Positions 1 through 8,193 of a stretch of 58,376 nt of DNA are shown here, in pieces. The stretch spans positions 1 to 58,376 of the forward strand of contig CACFVG010000004.1 of assembly GCA_902569725.1 (NCBI GenBank), read 5' to 3'. Origin of the DNA: an uncultured Pelagibacteraceae bacterium. GTDB taxonomy: Bacteria; Pseudomonadota; Alphaproteobacteria; Pelagibacterales; Pelagibacteraceae. The translations under genes and the position numbers were made by a program. Position 1 is the first letter of the stretch; each line of letters starts with the position of its first letter. The notes beneath the pieces were generated by a model. It worked only from the letters and a program-made list of their open reading frames with translations, was not told the origin of the DNA and did no database searches.

Positions 1-176
1 GATTTTCATTTAATGATGGCTCTTGGGGTCTGATTAGAGCTTCATCAAATAAGCCATCGTTAGTGGTTGTTACTGAGAGTCCTACATCTGAAGATAGAAA
101 GAAAAAGATCTTTGAATTCATTGATGGATTACTCCAAAAAACTGGTAAAGTTGGTAAATATGATCAAAAAATATAA
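1..176 (+). CDS. Phosphomannomutase/phosphoglucomutase, C-terminal end (partial)
   Basis: The gene starts outside the window; 58 codons are readable in the frame beginning at base 3, ending in TAA at 174-176. The visible peptide contains DGSWGLIRASSNKP, the phosphate-binding loop of domain 4 in the alpha-D-phosphohexomutase family, followed by a VVVTESPTSE stretch and an end in VGKYDQKI, as I recall from alphaproteobacterial phosphomannomutases. The enzyme interconverts hexose 6- and 1-phosphates in the cytoplasm, feeding nucleotide-sugar synthesis, which fits the surface-glycan genes elsewhere in the window. Only the C-terminal domain is seen, so sugar preference cannot be judged. A strong hairpin follows within 65 bp. 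Confidence 0.8.
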   Translation, partial: FSFNDGSWGLIRASSNKPSLVVVTESPTSEDRKKKIFEFIDGLLQKTGKVGKYDQKI

Positions 177-237
177 ACTATAAATTCAACTAATACGAGT
201 TTAAGAAAATTTAGAGAATCGCATATAAATTAATTAA

Positions 238-276
238 GGGGCGGTAGAGGGAGACTGAAACCGCCTCTTTTTTTTT
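238..276 (+). terminator. Rho-independent terminator after the phosphomannomutase gene
   Basis: GGGGCGGT (238-245) pairs with ACCGCCTC (260-267), an 8-bp GC-rich stem with one G-U pair and a 14-base purine-rich loop. A run of T (268-276) follows directly. In a genome this AT-rich, such a GC stem plus T tract is convincing. The convergent exporter gene ends at 275, inside the T tract. Confidence 0.9.
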
Positions 277-1120
277 ATAAATTTAGATATCTATATAAAA
301 AAATAGTTCCAACTATATATAAAAATACTCCAAAAATTCTTTGTAATTTTGATTTGTCAATTTTATGAACTGTATTAGCTCCTATTCTCGCCATAAACAT
401 AGTTATTGGTATAAATATTAGAAAAGCAGGAATATTTATAAATCCCACACTTAACGGTAAATTAGTTTTTAAAATTGAACCTGAAATTAAAAAGCCTATT
501 GCTCCAAATGAAGAAATTACTGAGCCGATAGCAACTGCACTGCCTATCGCTTTATTTATTGGATAGCCAAAATATTTTAAGATAGGAACATTCATAATTG
601 CTCCACCTATGCCCATAGTCGATGAAATGAATCCTGAAATAAAACCAAGTAAAATCCTTGGAATTAGATTAAAATTCACTTTTAACTTATCTGTTTTATC
701 TTTGATGTTTAATAAGTAAGCTCCACAAAAAAAAACAACTATAGTAAAAAACAACAAAAGAGATTTGCTGTCCATTACAGCTGCAAAAATAGTTCCTGAC
801 AAAACTCCTATTATTACAAAAATAGCATAATTTTGGATCACGCTAAAATCAACTGACCCATGCTTTTTGTGAGTTAGTAAGGAAACAATAGAAGTGGGAA
901 CAATTATTGCAAACGAAGTTCCAACTGCTAAATGCATCAAGTAATTCTGATTTATGTTTAAACTATCAAAGATAAAAAATAAAAAAGGAACAGTAATAAG
1001 TCCGCCTCCAATTCCAAACAAACCAGCAAGAAAACCAACTGGAAAAGCTGTTAAAATCATTAAAATAATAAAAAAAGAATATTCGTTTGATAAAATTGAA
1101 CTAATCAATTTGGCCTGCAA
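275..1120 (-). CDS. TauE/SafE family membrane transporter (sulfite/sulfonate exporter-like)
   Basis: A 281-residue, almost wholly hydrophobic protein with about eight membrane segments in two related halves. Each half opens with a glycine-rich motif typical of TauE/SafE (DUF81): GLFGIGGGLITVP near residue 35 and TMGIGGAIMNVP near residue 165. Members export small sulfur anions such as sulfite or sulfoacetate, but many have unknown substrates. The start is uncertain: the first codon is TTG at 1120, overlapping dusA by 20 bp; a second TTG at 1108 lies a few bases after an AGG. It is the last gene of an apparent MFS-rpoZ-dusA-exporter run on the minus strand. A sulfonate link to the taurine genes 30 kb away is only suggestive. 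Confidence 0.8.
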   Translation of the reverse strand: MQAKLISSILSNEYSFFIILMILTAFPVGFLAGLFGIGGGLITVPFLFFIFDSLNINQNYLMHLAVGTSFAIIVPTSIVSLLTHKKHGSVDFSVIQNYAIFVIIGVLSGTIFAAVMDSKSLLLFFTIVVFFCGAYLLNIKDKTDKLKVNFNLIPRILLGFISGFISSTMGIGGAIMNVPILKYFGYPINKAIGSAVAIGSVISSFGAIGFLISGSILKTNLPLSVGFINIPAFLIFIPITMFMARIGANTVHKIDKSKLQRIFGVFLYIVGTIFLYRYLNL

Positions 1121-2093
1121 ATCGAGCTTGTGGAGCTAATTTAACTTTATCCATTATGTGATCTATTTTTTTAACATCAGCATCTCTTACACATAAATTT
1201 TCACTTAAATATCTTTTCCAAAAATTAGATCCTGTTTGACCATGGAACAAACCTAAAGTATGCCTCATTATTTGATTTAATCTTGTTCCTTTTTTTGTCT
1301 CTTCTTTTACATAAGGAATGAGATTTTCAATAACTTCTTGTCTGGAAGGAGTATTATTATTTTTAAAAATTTCTTTTTCGATTTCAGATAAAAAATAAGG
1401 AGAATGATAAACTGATCTACCAATCATTACTCCATCAACTTTGTTTAGGTGGTTTTTAATCTGGTCAGTAGAGGTAATGCCTCCATTTATAATTATTTCT
1501 TCATTTGTAAAATCTTTTTTTAAATTATAAACAACATCATATTTTAATGGGGGAATATTAAGATTTTGTTTAGGAGTAAATTTTCCTAGCATAGCTTTTC
1601 TTGCATGTATAATAAATGTTTTAACTCCAGTATTTTTTAATTTATCTATAAATTTATATAAATTTTCATAATCTTCTTGATCGTCATAACCAATTCTAGT
1701 TTTAACTGTTACTGGAAGTTTAGTTGAAGATTGCATTTTACTTAAACATTCAGCCACAAGATCTGGTTCTTTCATTAAACAAGCGCCAAATTTATTCTTT
1801 TGAACTTTTTTACTTGGACAACCAAGATTCAAATTAATTTCATCATAACCAAAGTCTTCTCCAAGTTTCGCTGCATTGGCTAAAAGTTTTGGTGATGAAC
1901 CTCCTATTTGAAGTGCTAAAGGTTTTTCATTAATATTGAATGATAAAAGTTTTTTTTTGTCACCCCTATCAATTGCTTCTGATACAATCATCTCAGTATA
2001 CAAAAGAACATTTTTACTAATTAAACGTAAAAAATATCTTTCATGACGATCTGTACAATCCATCATTGGTGCGACTGATACTTTTCTATTCAT
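1101..2093 (-). CDS. dusA: tRNA-dihydrouridine synthase A
   Basis: A 330-residue flavin (FMN) enzyme that reduces uridines 20/20a in the tRNA D-loop, using NADPH. The DusA hallmarks are visible: N-terminal VAPMMDCTDRH, the catalytic-cysteine motif LNLGCPS near residue 93, VKTRIGYDD, the FIIHARKA segment and INGGI/MIGRSVY phosphate-binding strands. Length and the extended DusA-type C-terminus match the family. It lies 25 bp downstream of rpoZ and overlaps the TauE-like gene, suggesting co-transcription. No internal anomaly is seen. Confidence 0.94.
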   Translation of the reverse strand: MNRKVSVAPMMDCTDRHERYFLRLISKNVLLYTEMIVSEAIDRGDKKKLLSFNINEKPLALQIGGSSPKLLANAAKLGEDFGYDEINLNLGCPSKKVQKNKFGACLMKEPDLVAECLSKMQSSTKLPVTVKTRIGYDDQEDYENLYKFIDKLKNTGVKTFIIHARKAMLGKFTPKQNLNIPPLKYDVVYNLKKDFTNEEIIINGGITSTDQIKNHLNKVDGVMIGRSVYHSPYFLSEIEKEIFKNNNTPSRQEVIENLIPYVKEETKKGTRLNQIMRHTLGLFHGQTGSNFWKRYLSENLCVRDADVKKIDHIMDKVKLAPQARFAGQID

Positions 2094-2118
2094 AATATAA
2101 GATTGTTATATTATATAA

Positions 2119-2655
2119 TTAACTATTTGTGGTCTCTGAATCTTTTTGTTCTTCGCTAGCTATTTCTTCATCTTTAAGATTATCTAAAGAAACATCTTCA
2201 TCTTCTGCTTCTATTGATTCTTCCGAAGGATTGCTTTCAATTGACTGTTCTTCTGGAGAATTTTTTAATTCAGCAAGGTCTTCTTTTGATACTTGAATTT
2301 TTTCTGGGATTTTTCTTGCTCTTTTTGATGGCAAAATTGGCACACCACTTTTTGATATTTCACCTTTATAAAGATTTTCAAAATCATCACCTACTACTTC
2401 ATCATCCTCTGAAGTATCATCAACTTGTTCAATATGTTTTCTAAGTTTATAAACAGCGCTTTCTACTAAATCTTTAACTTTAATATTTTCTTCAGCGATT
2501 TCTCTAAGAGAAATAACAGTGTTTTTATCATTGTCTCTGTCTAAAGTAGGTTCTATTCCTGAGTTAAGTTGAGTTGCTCTTTCTTTTGCAACCAACACTA
2601 ATTCATAAGGACTATCTACTTTATCAATACAATCTTCTACCGTTACTCTTGCCAT
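2119..2655 (-). CDS. rpoZ: RNA polymerase omega subunit with long acidic C-terminal tail
   Basis: The N-terminal 75 residues match alphaproteobacterial omega: [13 protein letters not shown], then [13 protein letters not shown] and [17 protein letters not shown]. Omega is the small core subunit that helps fold and assemble beta-prime. The protein is 178 residues, longer than the usual 60-130. The extra part (about residues 80-178) is of low complexity and strongly acidic, rich in Glu, Asp and Ser, broken by a basic patch around [13 protein letters not shown]. It is probably disordered. The gene sits between an MFS transporter gene and dusA on the same strand. Confidence 0.93.
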   Translation of the reverse strand: MARVTVEDCIDKVDSPYELVLVAKERATQLNSGIEPTLDRDNDKNTVISLREIAEENIKVKDLVESAVYKLRKHIEQVDDTSEDDEVVGDDFENLYKGEISKSGVPILPSKRARKIPEKIQVSKEDLAELKNSPEEQSIESNPSEESIEAEDEDVSLDNLKDEEIASEEQKDSETTNS

Positions 2656-2686
2656 GCGAGCTGTTTATACTTGGTAAACTTTAAAA

Positions 2687-3898
2687 TCAAGTGATTTTTA
2701 TGGGGTTTAAATTTTTTCTTATAAAGAACAAAGAGATTATTGAAATAGAAATATATGCTGCAGAAACCAAGGAAATTTGTTCTATAGAAAAACCTTTATC
2801 TATTAAGACACCAAATACAGCTGTTCCAAAAGCTGTGGCAAATACCATTAAAGCTGTAGTAAGAGCTTTAATAGAGCCTATGTATTTAACTCCATATATC
2901 TCTGCCCAAGTAGATGATCCAAGGACATTGCAAAGTCCATTGGTAATACCAATCAATCCAAAGAATACAAATGATGAAAATGGGTTATCAAAATAAAACA
3001 ATACCATTGCAGCAAAAAATAATGGAATATTCATATAAATTAAAATTTTTCGACTTGTAAATTTGTCAATTAAAAATCCTGAAAAAATTAATGCTACAAC
3101 TGAAAGTATAGAGTAAGACATAAAAGATTGTGCAATTATATATGGACCCCAATTTTTTGAAGAAAGAATAAAGGATTGATAAACAAAAGTGCCAGTAGCA
3201 ATAGATGGCATAGCTAGCATATTTGCACAAACTATATAAAATCTATAATCTTTTATAACTTCAATTCTTTTCCATTGTTTAAAATCTTTTTCATTTAAAT
3301 TATTATCATCCTCTTTTTCTCTTGAATCAAAATTAAGATTTTTTACTAAAAAATAAGAAGACAACGGTAAAAAAATTAATACAACAAGTGAAATCCCAAT
3401 CCAAATATTTTGCCATACCGTAATTGTCAAAAGGTAAATCATCAAAACTGGTAAAATAAATTCTGCCGCTGATAAACCAAACCATCCAGTGCTTAAAGCT
3501 TTTCCTCTAGATTTTGTAAAATATCTAGAAATTGTCGTGGTTGCTGTATGAGACATCATTCCTTGGCCAGAAAATCTCATCAATAAGATTGCTATAAATA
3601 ATAATGGTATTGAAGAAATTCTAGAAAAAAAGAAACTAGAAAATGCAAGCAGTAAAATAACGAAAAAAGCAAATTTAGAAATATTTATATCGTCAATTTT
3701 TTTTCCAACCCAAATTAATATAAAACTACTTAATAGAGTAGCTGAAGCATAAACTGAGCCAAATTGTCCATGAGTAATAGATAATTCATTTCTTATGCTA
3801 GGATTAAATATTCCTAAAAAAAAACTCTGTCCAAAACTTGAAAAAAATGTAAATATAAAACCAAATATAACTACTTTTAAACTTAAATTTTTAAACAT
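2687..3898 (-). CDS. MFS transporter
   Basis: A 403-residue protein with about 12 hydrophobic segments and the layout of the major facilitator superfamily: an N-terminal half starting near LKVVIFGFIFTFF, a charged central cytoplasmic loop rich in Lys/Asp/Glu (about residues 195-215), and a second six-helix half. The loop after helix 2 holds WVGKKIDDINI, a degenerate MFS motif A, and its counterpart FLIDKFTSRKI appears in the second half. Substrate cannot be deduced. The start at 3898 is 8 bp from the divergent dehydrogenase start at 3907, so the two share a very short promoter region. Confidence 0.82.
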   Translation of the reverse strand: MFKNLSLKVVIFGFIFTFFSSFGQSFFLGIFNPSIRNELSITHGQFGSVYASATLLSSFILIWVGKKIDDINISKFAFFVILLLAFSSFFFSRISSIPLLFIAILLMRFSGQGMMSHTATTTISRYFTKSRGKALSTGWFGLSAAEFILPVLMIYLLTITVWQNIWIGISLVVLIFLPLSSYFLVKNLNFDSREKEDDNNLNEKDFKQWKRIEVIKDYRFYIVCANMLAMPSIATGTFVYQSFILSSKNWGPYIIAQSFMSYSILSVVALIFSGFLIDKFTSRKILIYMNIPLFFAAMVLFYFDNPFSSFVFFGLIGITNGLCNVLGSSTWAEIYGVKYIGSIKALTTALMVFATAFGTAVFGVLIDKGFSIEQISLVSAAYISISIISLFFIRKNLNPIKIT

Positions 3899-3906
3899 AT
3901 TTTTTT

Positions 3907-4776
3907 ATGACTTGTAAAGTTGCTTTCATTGGTCTTGGTGTAATGGGTTATCCAATGGCTGGTTATATATCAAAAGGTGGACACAAAGTAACTGTTTTTA
4001 ATAGAACAAAATCTAAAGCTGAAAAATGGTTAAGTGAGTACAAAGGTAATATTGCAGAAACTCCTGCTGAGGCTGCAAAAGACGCGGAATATGTTTTTAC
4101 CTGTGTTGGAAATGATAATGATCTTAAAGAAGTTACATTTGGTGAACAAGGAGCTTTTAAAACAATTCAAAAAGGATCTGTATATATTGATAACACAACT
4201 GCTTCAGCAACTATAGCAAGAGAAATTTATGATCACGCAAAAAAAAATGGTTTTGGTTCTTTAGACGCTCCAGTATCGGGTGGTCAAGCTGGTGCCGAAA
4301 ATGGCGCACTAACAGTTATGATTGGTGGAGATCAAGCTGACTTTGATAAAGCAAAAGATAAAATTGATTGTTACAGCAAAAAAATGAAATTACTTGGCAA
4401 AGCTGGAAGTGGCCAGTTAGCGAAAATGGTTAATCAAATTTGTATTGCTGGCTTAGTTCAAGGATTGTCAGAAGGAATTAATTTTGGAATGAAAGCTGGG
4501 CTAAATATGGAAGATGTTATTGAAGTTATTTCAAAAGGAGCTGCTCAATCATGGCAAATGGATAATAGATATAAAACAATGATAGATGATAAATTTGATT
4601 TTGGTTTTGCAGTTGATTGGATGAGAAAAGATTTAAAAATTGCAATGGATGAAGCAAAAAATAATGGATCTTTACTTCCTATAACAGAGATAATTGATAA
4701 ATATTATGGTGAAGTTCAAGAACTTGGTGGCAAACGTTGGGATACATCTAGTTTAATCAAAAGATTTAGAAAGTAA
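3907..4776 (+). CDS. NAD(P)-dependent beta-hydroxyacid dehydrogenase (3-hydroxyisobutyrate/tartronate semialdehyde family)
   Basis: A 289-residue two-domain oxidoreductase. The Rossmann motif GLGVMGYPMA is at residues 10-19, the substrate-binding PVSGGQAGAENG at about 122-133, and the catalytic lysine is K173 in GQLAKMVNQ. The C-terminal domain is all-helical. The family oxidises 3-hydroxyisobutyrate, 2-hydroxy-3-oxopropionate or similar short hydroxyacids; some members reduce succinic or glyoxylic semialdehyde, so the substrate stays open. It is followed after 6 bp by an FMN-binding oxidase-like gene, probably in the same transcript. Confidence 0.88.
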   Translation: MTCKVAFIGLGVMGYPMAGYISKGGHKVTVFNRTKSKAEKWLSEYKGNIAETPAEAAKDAEYVFTCVGNDNDLKEVTFGEQGAFKTIQKGSVYIDNTTASATIAREIYDHAKKNGFGSLDAPVSGGQAGAENGALTVMIGGDQADFDKAKDKIDCYSKKMKLLGKAGSGQLAKMVNQICIAGLVQGLSEGINFGMKAGLNMEDVIEVISKGAAQSWQMDNRYKTMIDDKFDFGFAVDWMRKDLKIAMDEAKNNGSLLPITEIIDKYYGEVQELGGKRWDTSSLIKRFRK

Positions 4777-4782
4777 TAAAGT

Positions 4783-5382
4783 ATGCAGCCAGCATACTAC
4801 GAAGATTTCAAAGAAATAAAAAAGAAAATTTGGTCAATGCTAGATGATGCAGTGACCAATAGAAGTTCTCAGTTCAGAATTCCAGTTTTTGTTTGTGGAA
4901 ATCAAAAAGATTTTGATGGAAGAATTGTTGTTCTTAGAAAATCTGATCAATCAAATAATCTAGTTCAATTTCATAGCGATATTAGATCTGATAAAATTGC
5001 TAAATTAAAAAGCAATAAAAATGCTTCTATGCTTTTCTATGATAAGGAAGAAAAAATCCAAGTTAGGCTAAAAGTAGAGTGTAATATTAATCATAATAAT
5101 GAAACAACTAAAGAGTCTTGGTCAAAAACAGGACATATCAGTAGAAAATGTTATTTAGTTGCAAATGGACCTGGAACAGAATCTCCTAAACCAACATCTG
5201 GATTAAAACCTGAATTAGATAATTTTGAATTTACAATGGAAGAAAGCGAAGAAGGTTATAAAAACTTTACTGTAATTCAATGTAAAATAAAAACTATTGA
5301 ATGGCTTTATTTAGCCGCCAAAGGTCATCGCAGAGCTAGATTTGAAGTTGATAATAACAAAGAATATTGGCTAGTTCCTTAG
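4783..5382 (+). CDS. Pyridoxamine 5'-phosphate oxidase-like FMN-binding protein
   Basis: A 199-residue protein with a split-barrel layout: an N-terminal helix with WSMLDDAVTNRSSQFR, a strand pair with DGRIVVLRKSD, then FHSDIRSDKIAKLKSNKNASMLFYD, the typical PNPOx FMN-phosphate segment. A C-terminal EWLYLAAKGHRRARF strand resembles the flavin-contacting end of the family. It is similar to the general-stress or Alr4036-like branch rather than canonical PdxH, which ends in a conserved RL.P motif not present here. It could act on a flavin, heme or B6-type substrate; I cannot tell which. It is sandwiched in a plus-strand run with spacings of 6 and 3 bp. Confidence 0.75.
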   Translation: MQPAYYEDFKEIKKKIWSMLDDAVTNRSSQFRIPVFVCGNQKDFDGRIVVLRKSDQSNNLVQFHSDIRSDKIAKLKSNKNASMLFYDKEEKIQVRLKVECNINHNNETTKESWSKTGHISRKCYLVANGPGTESPKPTSGLKPELDNFEFTMEESEEGYKNFTVIQCKIKTIEWLYLAAKGHRRARFEVDNNKEYWLVP

Positions 5383-5385
5383 ATA

Positions 5386-5589
5386 ATGTTTATAAAGTTT
5401 ATTTTTTATTTATCTCTAATAATTTTAGGAATGTTTGCTATGAGATTTGGTATAATCCAAATAAGACAATACAAACAAGGTAAAACCAAACTTAAAAAAA
5501 AGTCATTGGAACAGATTGCTTTTGGAATTTTTTTTATAATAATTTTAGGATTAATTATTTATTCAATTGATGGTTTGCTTTTTAATTAA
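5386..5589 (+). CDS. Small two-helix membrane protein, unknown function
   Basis: A 67-residue protein with two hydrophobic segments (about residues 3-24 and 44-63) separated by a basic loop QYKQGKTKLKKKSLEQ. The positive-inside rule would place this loop in the cytoplasm with both ends outside. It starts 3 bp after the PNPOx-like gene and so is likely translated from the same message. The family is not recognised. It ends 6 bp before the convergent carbonic-anhydrase-like gene. Confidence 0.6.
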   Translation: MFIKFIFYLSLIILGMFAMRFGIIQIRQYKQGKTKLKKKSLEQIAFGIFFIIILGLIIYSIDGLLFN

Positions 5590-5595
5590 ACACAA

Positions 5596-6108
5596 CTAAA
5601 AAATTGATTTAGAGTACTTTTTCCAGTTATCTTGATAATGTTTAGTGTTTTCTGCTATATCCTTTTTTTCTTCTTCAGTTACCTCTCTAATAACTTTGCC
5701 AGGAGAGCCAATTACAAGTGAATTGTCCGGTATTACTTTATTTTCAGTAATAAGAGCTTTAGCTCCTATAATACAATTTTTTCCAATTTTTGCATTATTA
5801 AGAATCACAGCACCAATTCCAATTAAACTGTTATCTCCTATCGTACATCCATGAAGCATAACAAGGTGGCCAACTGTTACATTCTTTCCAACTTTTAAAG
5901 GACAACCTGGATCGGTATGTAAAACGCTTCCATCTTGTATATTAGAGCCCTCACCTATGTGAATATTTTCTATATCTCCTCTAAGAGTTGCATTAAACCA
6001 AATGCTAGAGTTTTTATCTAATGTTACATCACCAATAATAACAGCATTGGGTGCGACCCAATTTTCGCCAGAATTTTTTGGTTTTTTATTTTCCAAATCG
6101 TAAAACAT
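5596..6108 (-). CDS. Gamma-carbonic anhydrase family protein (YrdA/PaaY-like)
   Basis: A 170-residue left-handed beta-helix protein built of hexapeptide repeats: PNAVIIGDVTLDKNSSIWFNA, then IGEGSNIQDGSVLH, VGKNVTVGHLVMLHGC and IGDNSLIGIGAVIL. Histidines in SVLHTD, GHLVMLHG match the three zinc/iron ligands of gamma-class carbonic anhydrases. Family members hydrate CO2 or act as metal-bound acyl hydrolases, so true activity is unproven. A short C-terminal helix (KDIAENTKHYQDNW) is as in YrdA. Its start lies 19 bp from the divergent thioredoxin-like gene. Confidence 0.87.
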   Translation of the reverse strand: MFYDLENKKPKNSGENWVAPNAVIIGDVTLDKNSSIWFNATLRGDIENIHIGEGSNIQDGSVLHTDPGCPLKVGKNVTVGHLVMLHGCTIGDNSLIGIGAVILNNAKIGKNCIIGAKALITENKVIPDNSLVIGSPGKVIREVTEEEKKDIAENTKHYQDNWKKYSKSIF

Positions 6109-6127
6109 ATCTTATATAATACTTAAC

Positions 6128-6685
6128 ATGTCGCTTACAAAAACTCCAATATGTGATTTCGGAAAAAAAGCTGAAACTTTCCAATTAAAATCTACTGATA
6201 ATAAAATTATATCACTAAATGATATCAAGGGAGATAAAGGAACTTTGATAATGTTTATTTGCAATCATTGTCCTTATGTAAAGGCAGTTATTGAGGACAT
6301 TGTTGAGGATACAAATAAATTAGCTGATTTTGGGATAAAATCAGTAGCGATTTGTTCTAACGATGTAAAAAATTATCCTGAAGATTCTTTTGAAAATATG
6401 ATTGAATTTTCAAAAGAAAATAAATTTAAATTTCCATATATGATTGATGAAACCCAAGAGGTTGCAAAAAAATATGATGCTGTATGTACTCCTGATTTTT
6501 TTGGTTACAATAAAGATTTAGAATTACAATACAGAGGAAGAATTAGAGAATTAAAAGAATTGAAACCTGTAAGAAGTGGAGAAAGTGATTTATATAAAGC
6601 AATGAAACAAATTTCTGAAACAGGAAAAGGACCAGAAAGCCAAATTCCAAGCATGGGTTGTAATATCAAGTGGTTGAATAATTAA
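6128..6685 (+). CDS. Thioredoxin-fold redoxin (AhpC/TSA-like)
   Basis: A 185-residue cytoplasmic protein with no signal peptide. After a lead-in FGKKAETFQLKS comes the thioredoxin strand and a CNHCPYVKAV motif, giving cysteines C45 and C48. This N-H-C-P-Y variant of CxxC is typical of a broadly distributed redoxin family, several members of which have an alkyl-hydroperoxide or disulfide-reductase role. A later CTPDFFGYNKD segment supplies the cis-proline region. Partner and substrate are unknown. Its stop overlaps the start of the next gene by one base (TAATG), implying translational coupling. Confidence 0.82.
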   Translation: MSLTKTPICDFGKKAETFQLKSTDNKIISLNDIKGDKGTLIMFICNHCPYVKAVIEDIVEDTNKLADFGIKSVAICSNDVKNYPEDSFENMIEFSKENKFKFPYMIDETQEVAKKYDAVCTPDFFGYNKDLELQYRGRIRELKELKPVRSGESDLYKAMKQISETGKGPESQIPSMGCNIKWLNN

Positions 6686-7767
6686 TGTATATAGTAGTTA
6701 CCAGATCTTTTCCGCCAGAAGTTGGTGGAATGCAAAACTTAATGTGGGGACTTACCTGCTCTTTAGCAAAATATAATTTAGTAAAAGTTTTTGCTGATTT
6801 TCATGAAAATTATAAAGAGCATGATCAAAAAGTATCTTTTTCAATCGATAGAGTTGCAGGAATAAAACTTTTAAGAAAATATCGAAAATCATATCTGGTA
6901 AATGAATTTATAAAAAAAAATAAAAATGTTAGTTGTGTTATTGCAGATCACTGGAAAAGTTTAGAATTAATTAAAACAACAAGGAAAAAGATTTGTTTAA
7001 TCCACTCTAAAGAAATTAATCATAAAAAAGGATCGTTTGCTAATAGAAGAATTTTAAAAACTTTCAATAATATTGATCAGGTTGTTGCTAATTCTGAATA
7101 TACAAAAAATCTTGCAGTAGAGATTGGAATAGATGAAAATAAGATAATTGTTATTAACCCAGGCGTTTTTCCTCCTAAAGAAATAGACAAATCATCAATT
7201 AATGAAGCTGAAAATTTATTAAAAAATAAAAATCCTAGATTAATTACAGTTTCGAGGTTTGATAAAAGAAAAAATCATGAAAAAGTAATAATGGCATTAA
7301 GAAACCTTAAGCAAATTTACCCAAATATTATTTATACCTGTATTGGTTATGGAGAAGAGGAAGAAAACGTAAAAAAACTTACAAATGAGCTAGAATTAAA
7401 TGAACAAGTAATATTTTTGAAAAATGTTCCTCAAGACCTAAAAAATGCATTAGTTTCAAAGTCAAATCTTTTTGTTATGCCGTCAATTATACATAAAACT
7501 TCAGTTGAAGGATTTGGTATTGCATACGTGGAAGCTGCTCAATACGGAATACCATCTATTGGTGGAAAAGACGGAGGTGCATCAGATGCAATAAAAAATA
7601 ATGAAACAGGAATGATTTGTGATGGTAATAATTTAGAAGAAATTTATTCTAGTATAGATTTAATTTTAAAAAATAATTCATATTTAGAAATGGGTAAAAA
7701 AGCTAAAGATTACTCAACTAAATTTGAATGGGATAATATAACCAAAGAATATTTAAAAATTTTGTGA
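6685..7767 (+). CDS. Glycosyltransferase family 4
   Basis: A 360-residue GT-B glycosyltransferase. The N-terminal half opens with VTRSFPPEVGGMQNLMWGL, the glycine-rich acceptor loop of GT4 enzymes. The C-terminal half has LITVSRFDKRKNHEKVIMAL, YTCIGYGEEEENVKK and the donor-binding EGFGIAYVEAAQYGIPSIGG motif with the EX7E glutamates (about residues 273 and 281). It would transfer a nucleotide-activated sugar to a lipid or glycan at the inner membrane. The acceptor is unknown. It is coupled to the redoxin gene and lies 1.5 kb from a GT9 gene, suggesting a dispersed set of lipopolysaccharide genes. Confidence 0.88.
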   Translation: MYIVVTRSFPPEVGGMQNLMWGLTCSLAKYNLVKVFADFHENYKEHDQKVSFSIDRVAGIKLLRKYRKSYLVNEFIKKNKNVSCVIADHWKSLELIKTTRKKICLIHSKEINHKKGSFANRRILKTFNNIDQVVANSEYTKNLAVEIGIDENKIIVINPGVFPPKEIDKSSINEAENLLKNKNPRLITVSRFDKRKNHEKVIMALRNLKQIYPNIIYTCIGYGEEEENVKKLTNELELNEQVIFLKNVPQDLKNALVSKSNLFVMPSIIHKTSVEGFGIAYVEAAQYGIPSIGGKDGGASDAIKNNETGMICDGNNLEEIYSSIDLILKNNSYLEMGKKAKDYSTKFEWDNITKEYLKIL

Positions 7768-7779
7768 TAAGATAAATTT

Positions 7780-8193
7780 ATGATCGAAAAATTTAATGGA
7801 ATAATCTACTTAATAATTTTCTTAGTTCATTTTATTGGATTAGGTGTTTACGCTTTCCAGTTAATTATAGGAACAAAAAAATTTCGTGAAAAATTTCAAA
7901 TAGATGAAACAGCATCTACTATGATGAGAATGTGTGGAGCTCTTTTTCTCGGCGCAGTCTTAATGGCAATTTACATTATGTTTGTTAGACCAGGAGGAGT
8001 TGAGGGAACATGGGGATTTTTTAACTTAGTTTTTGTACAAAACTTATGCATCTTTTTAGTGAATACCTATTCTATAAAGATTGATAAAACTGGAATAAAA
8101 AATGACTCAAACGAAGGTGTAATTGCACCATTAGTTTTTACAATTTTAAGTGCAATTCTTTGTTACGGATTAGCAGATAAAATTTATATTTAA
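7780..8193 (+). CDS. Four-helix integral membrane protein, unknown function
   Basis: A 137-residue protein with four predicted membrane segments (about residues 7-27, 47-67, 80-95, 115-134). Between helices 1 and 2 lies a charged stretch with KFREKFQID; helix 2 contains MMRMCGALFLGAVLMAIY. I do not recognise a named family, although the spacing resembles small proteins of the DoxX/DUF4345 kind. It follows the GT4 gene by 12 bp and its stop overlaps the convergent GT9 gene by four bases. Confidence 0.6.
   Translation: MIEKFNGIIYLIIFLVHFIGLGVYAFQLIIGTKKFREKFQIDETASTMMRMCGALFLGAVLMAIYIMFVRPGGVEGTWGFFNLVFVQNLCIFLVNTYSIKIDKTGIKNDSNEGVIAPLVFTILSAILCYGLADKIYI

Noticed and set aside
238-276. Riboswitch or small RNA at the first hairpin
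   Set aside because: A simple GC stem with T run directly behind a stop codon is fully explained as terminator; no conserved aptamer pattern is seen.
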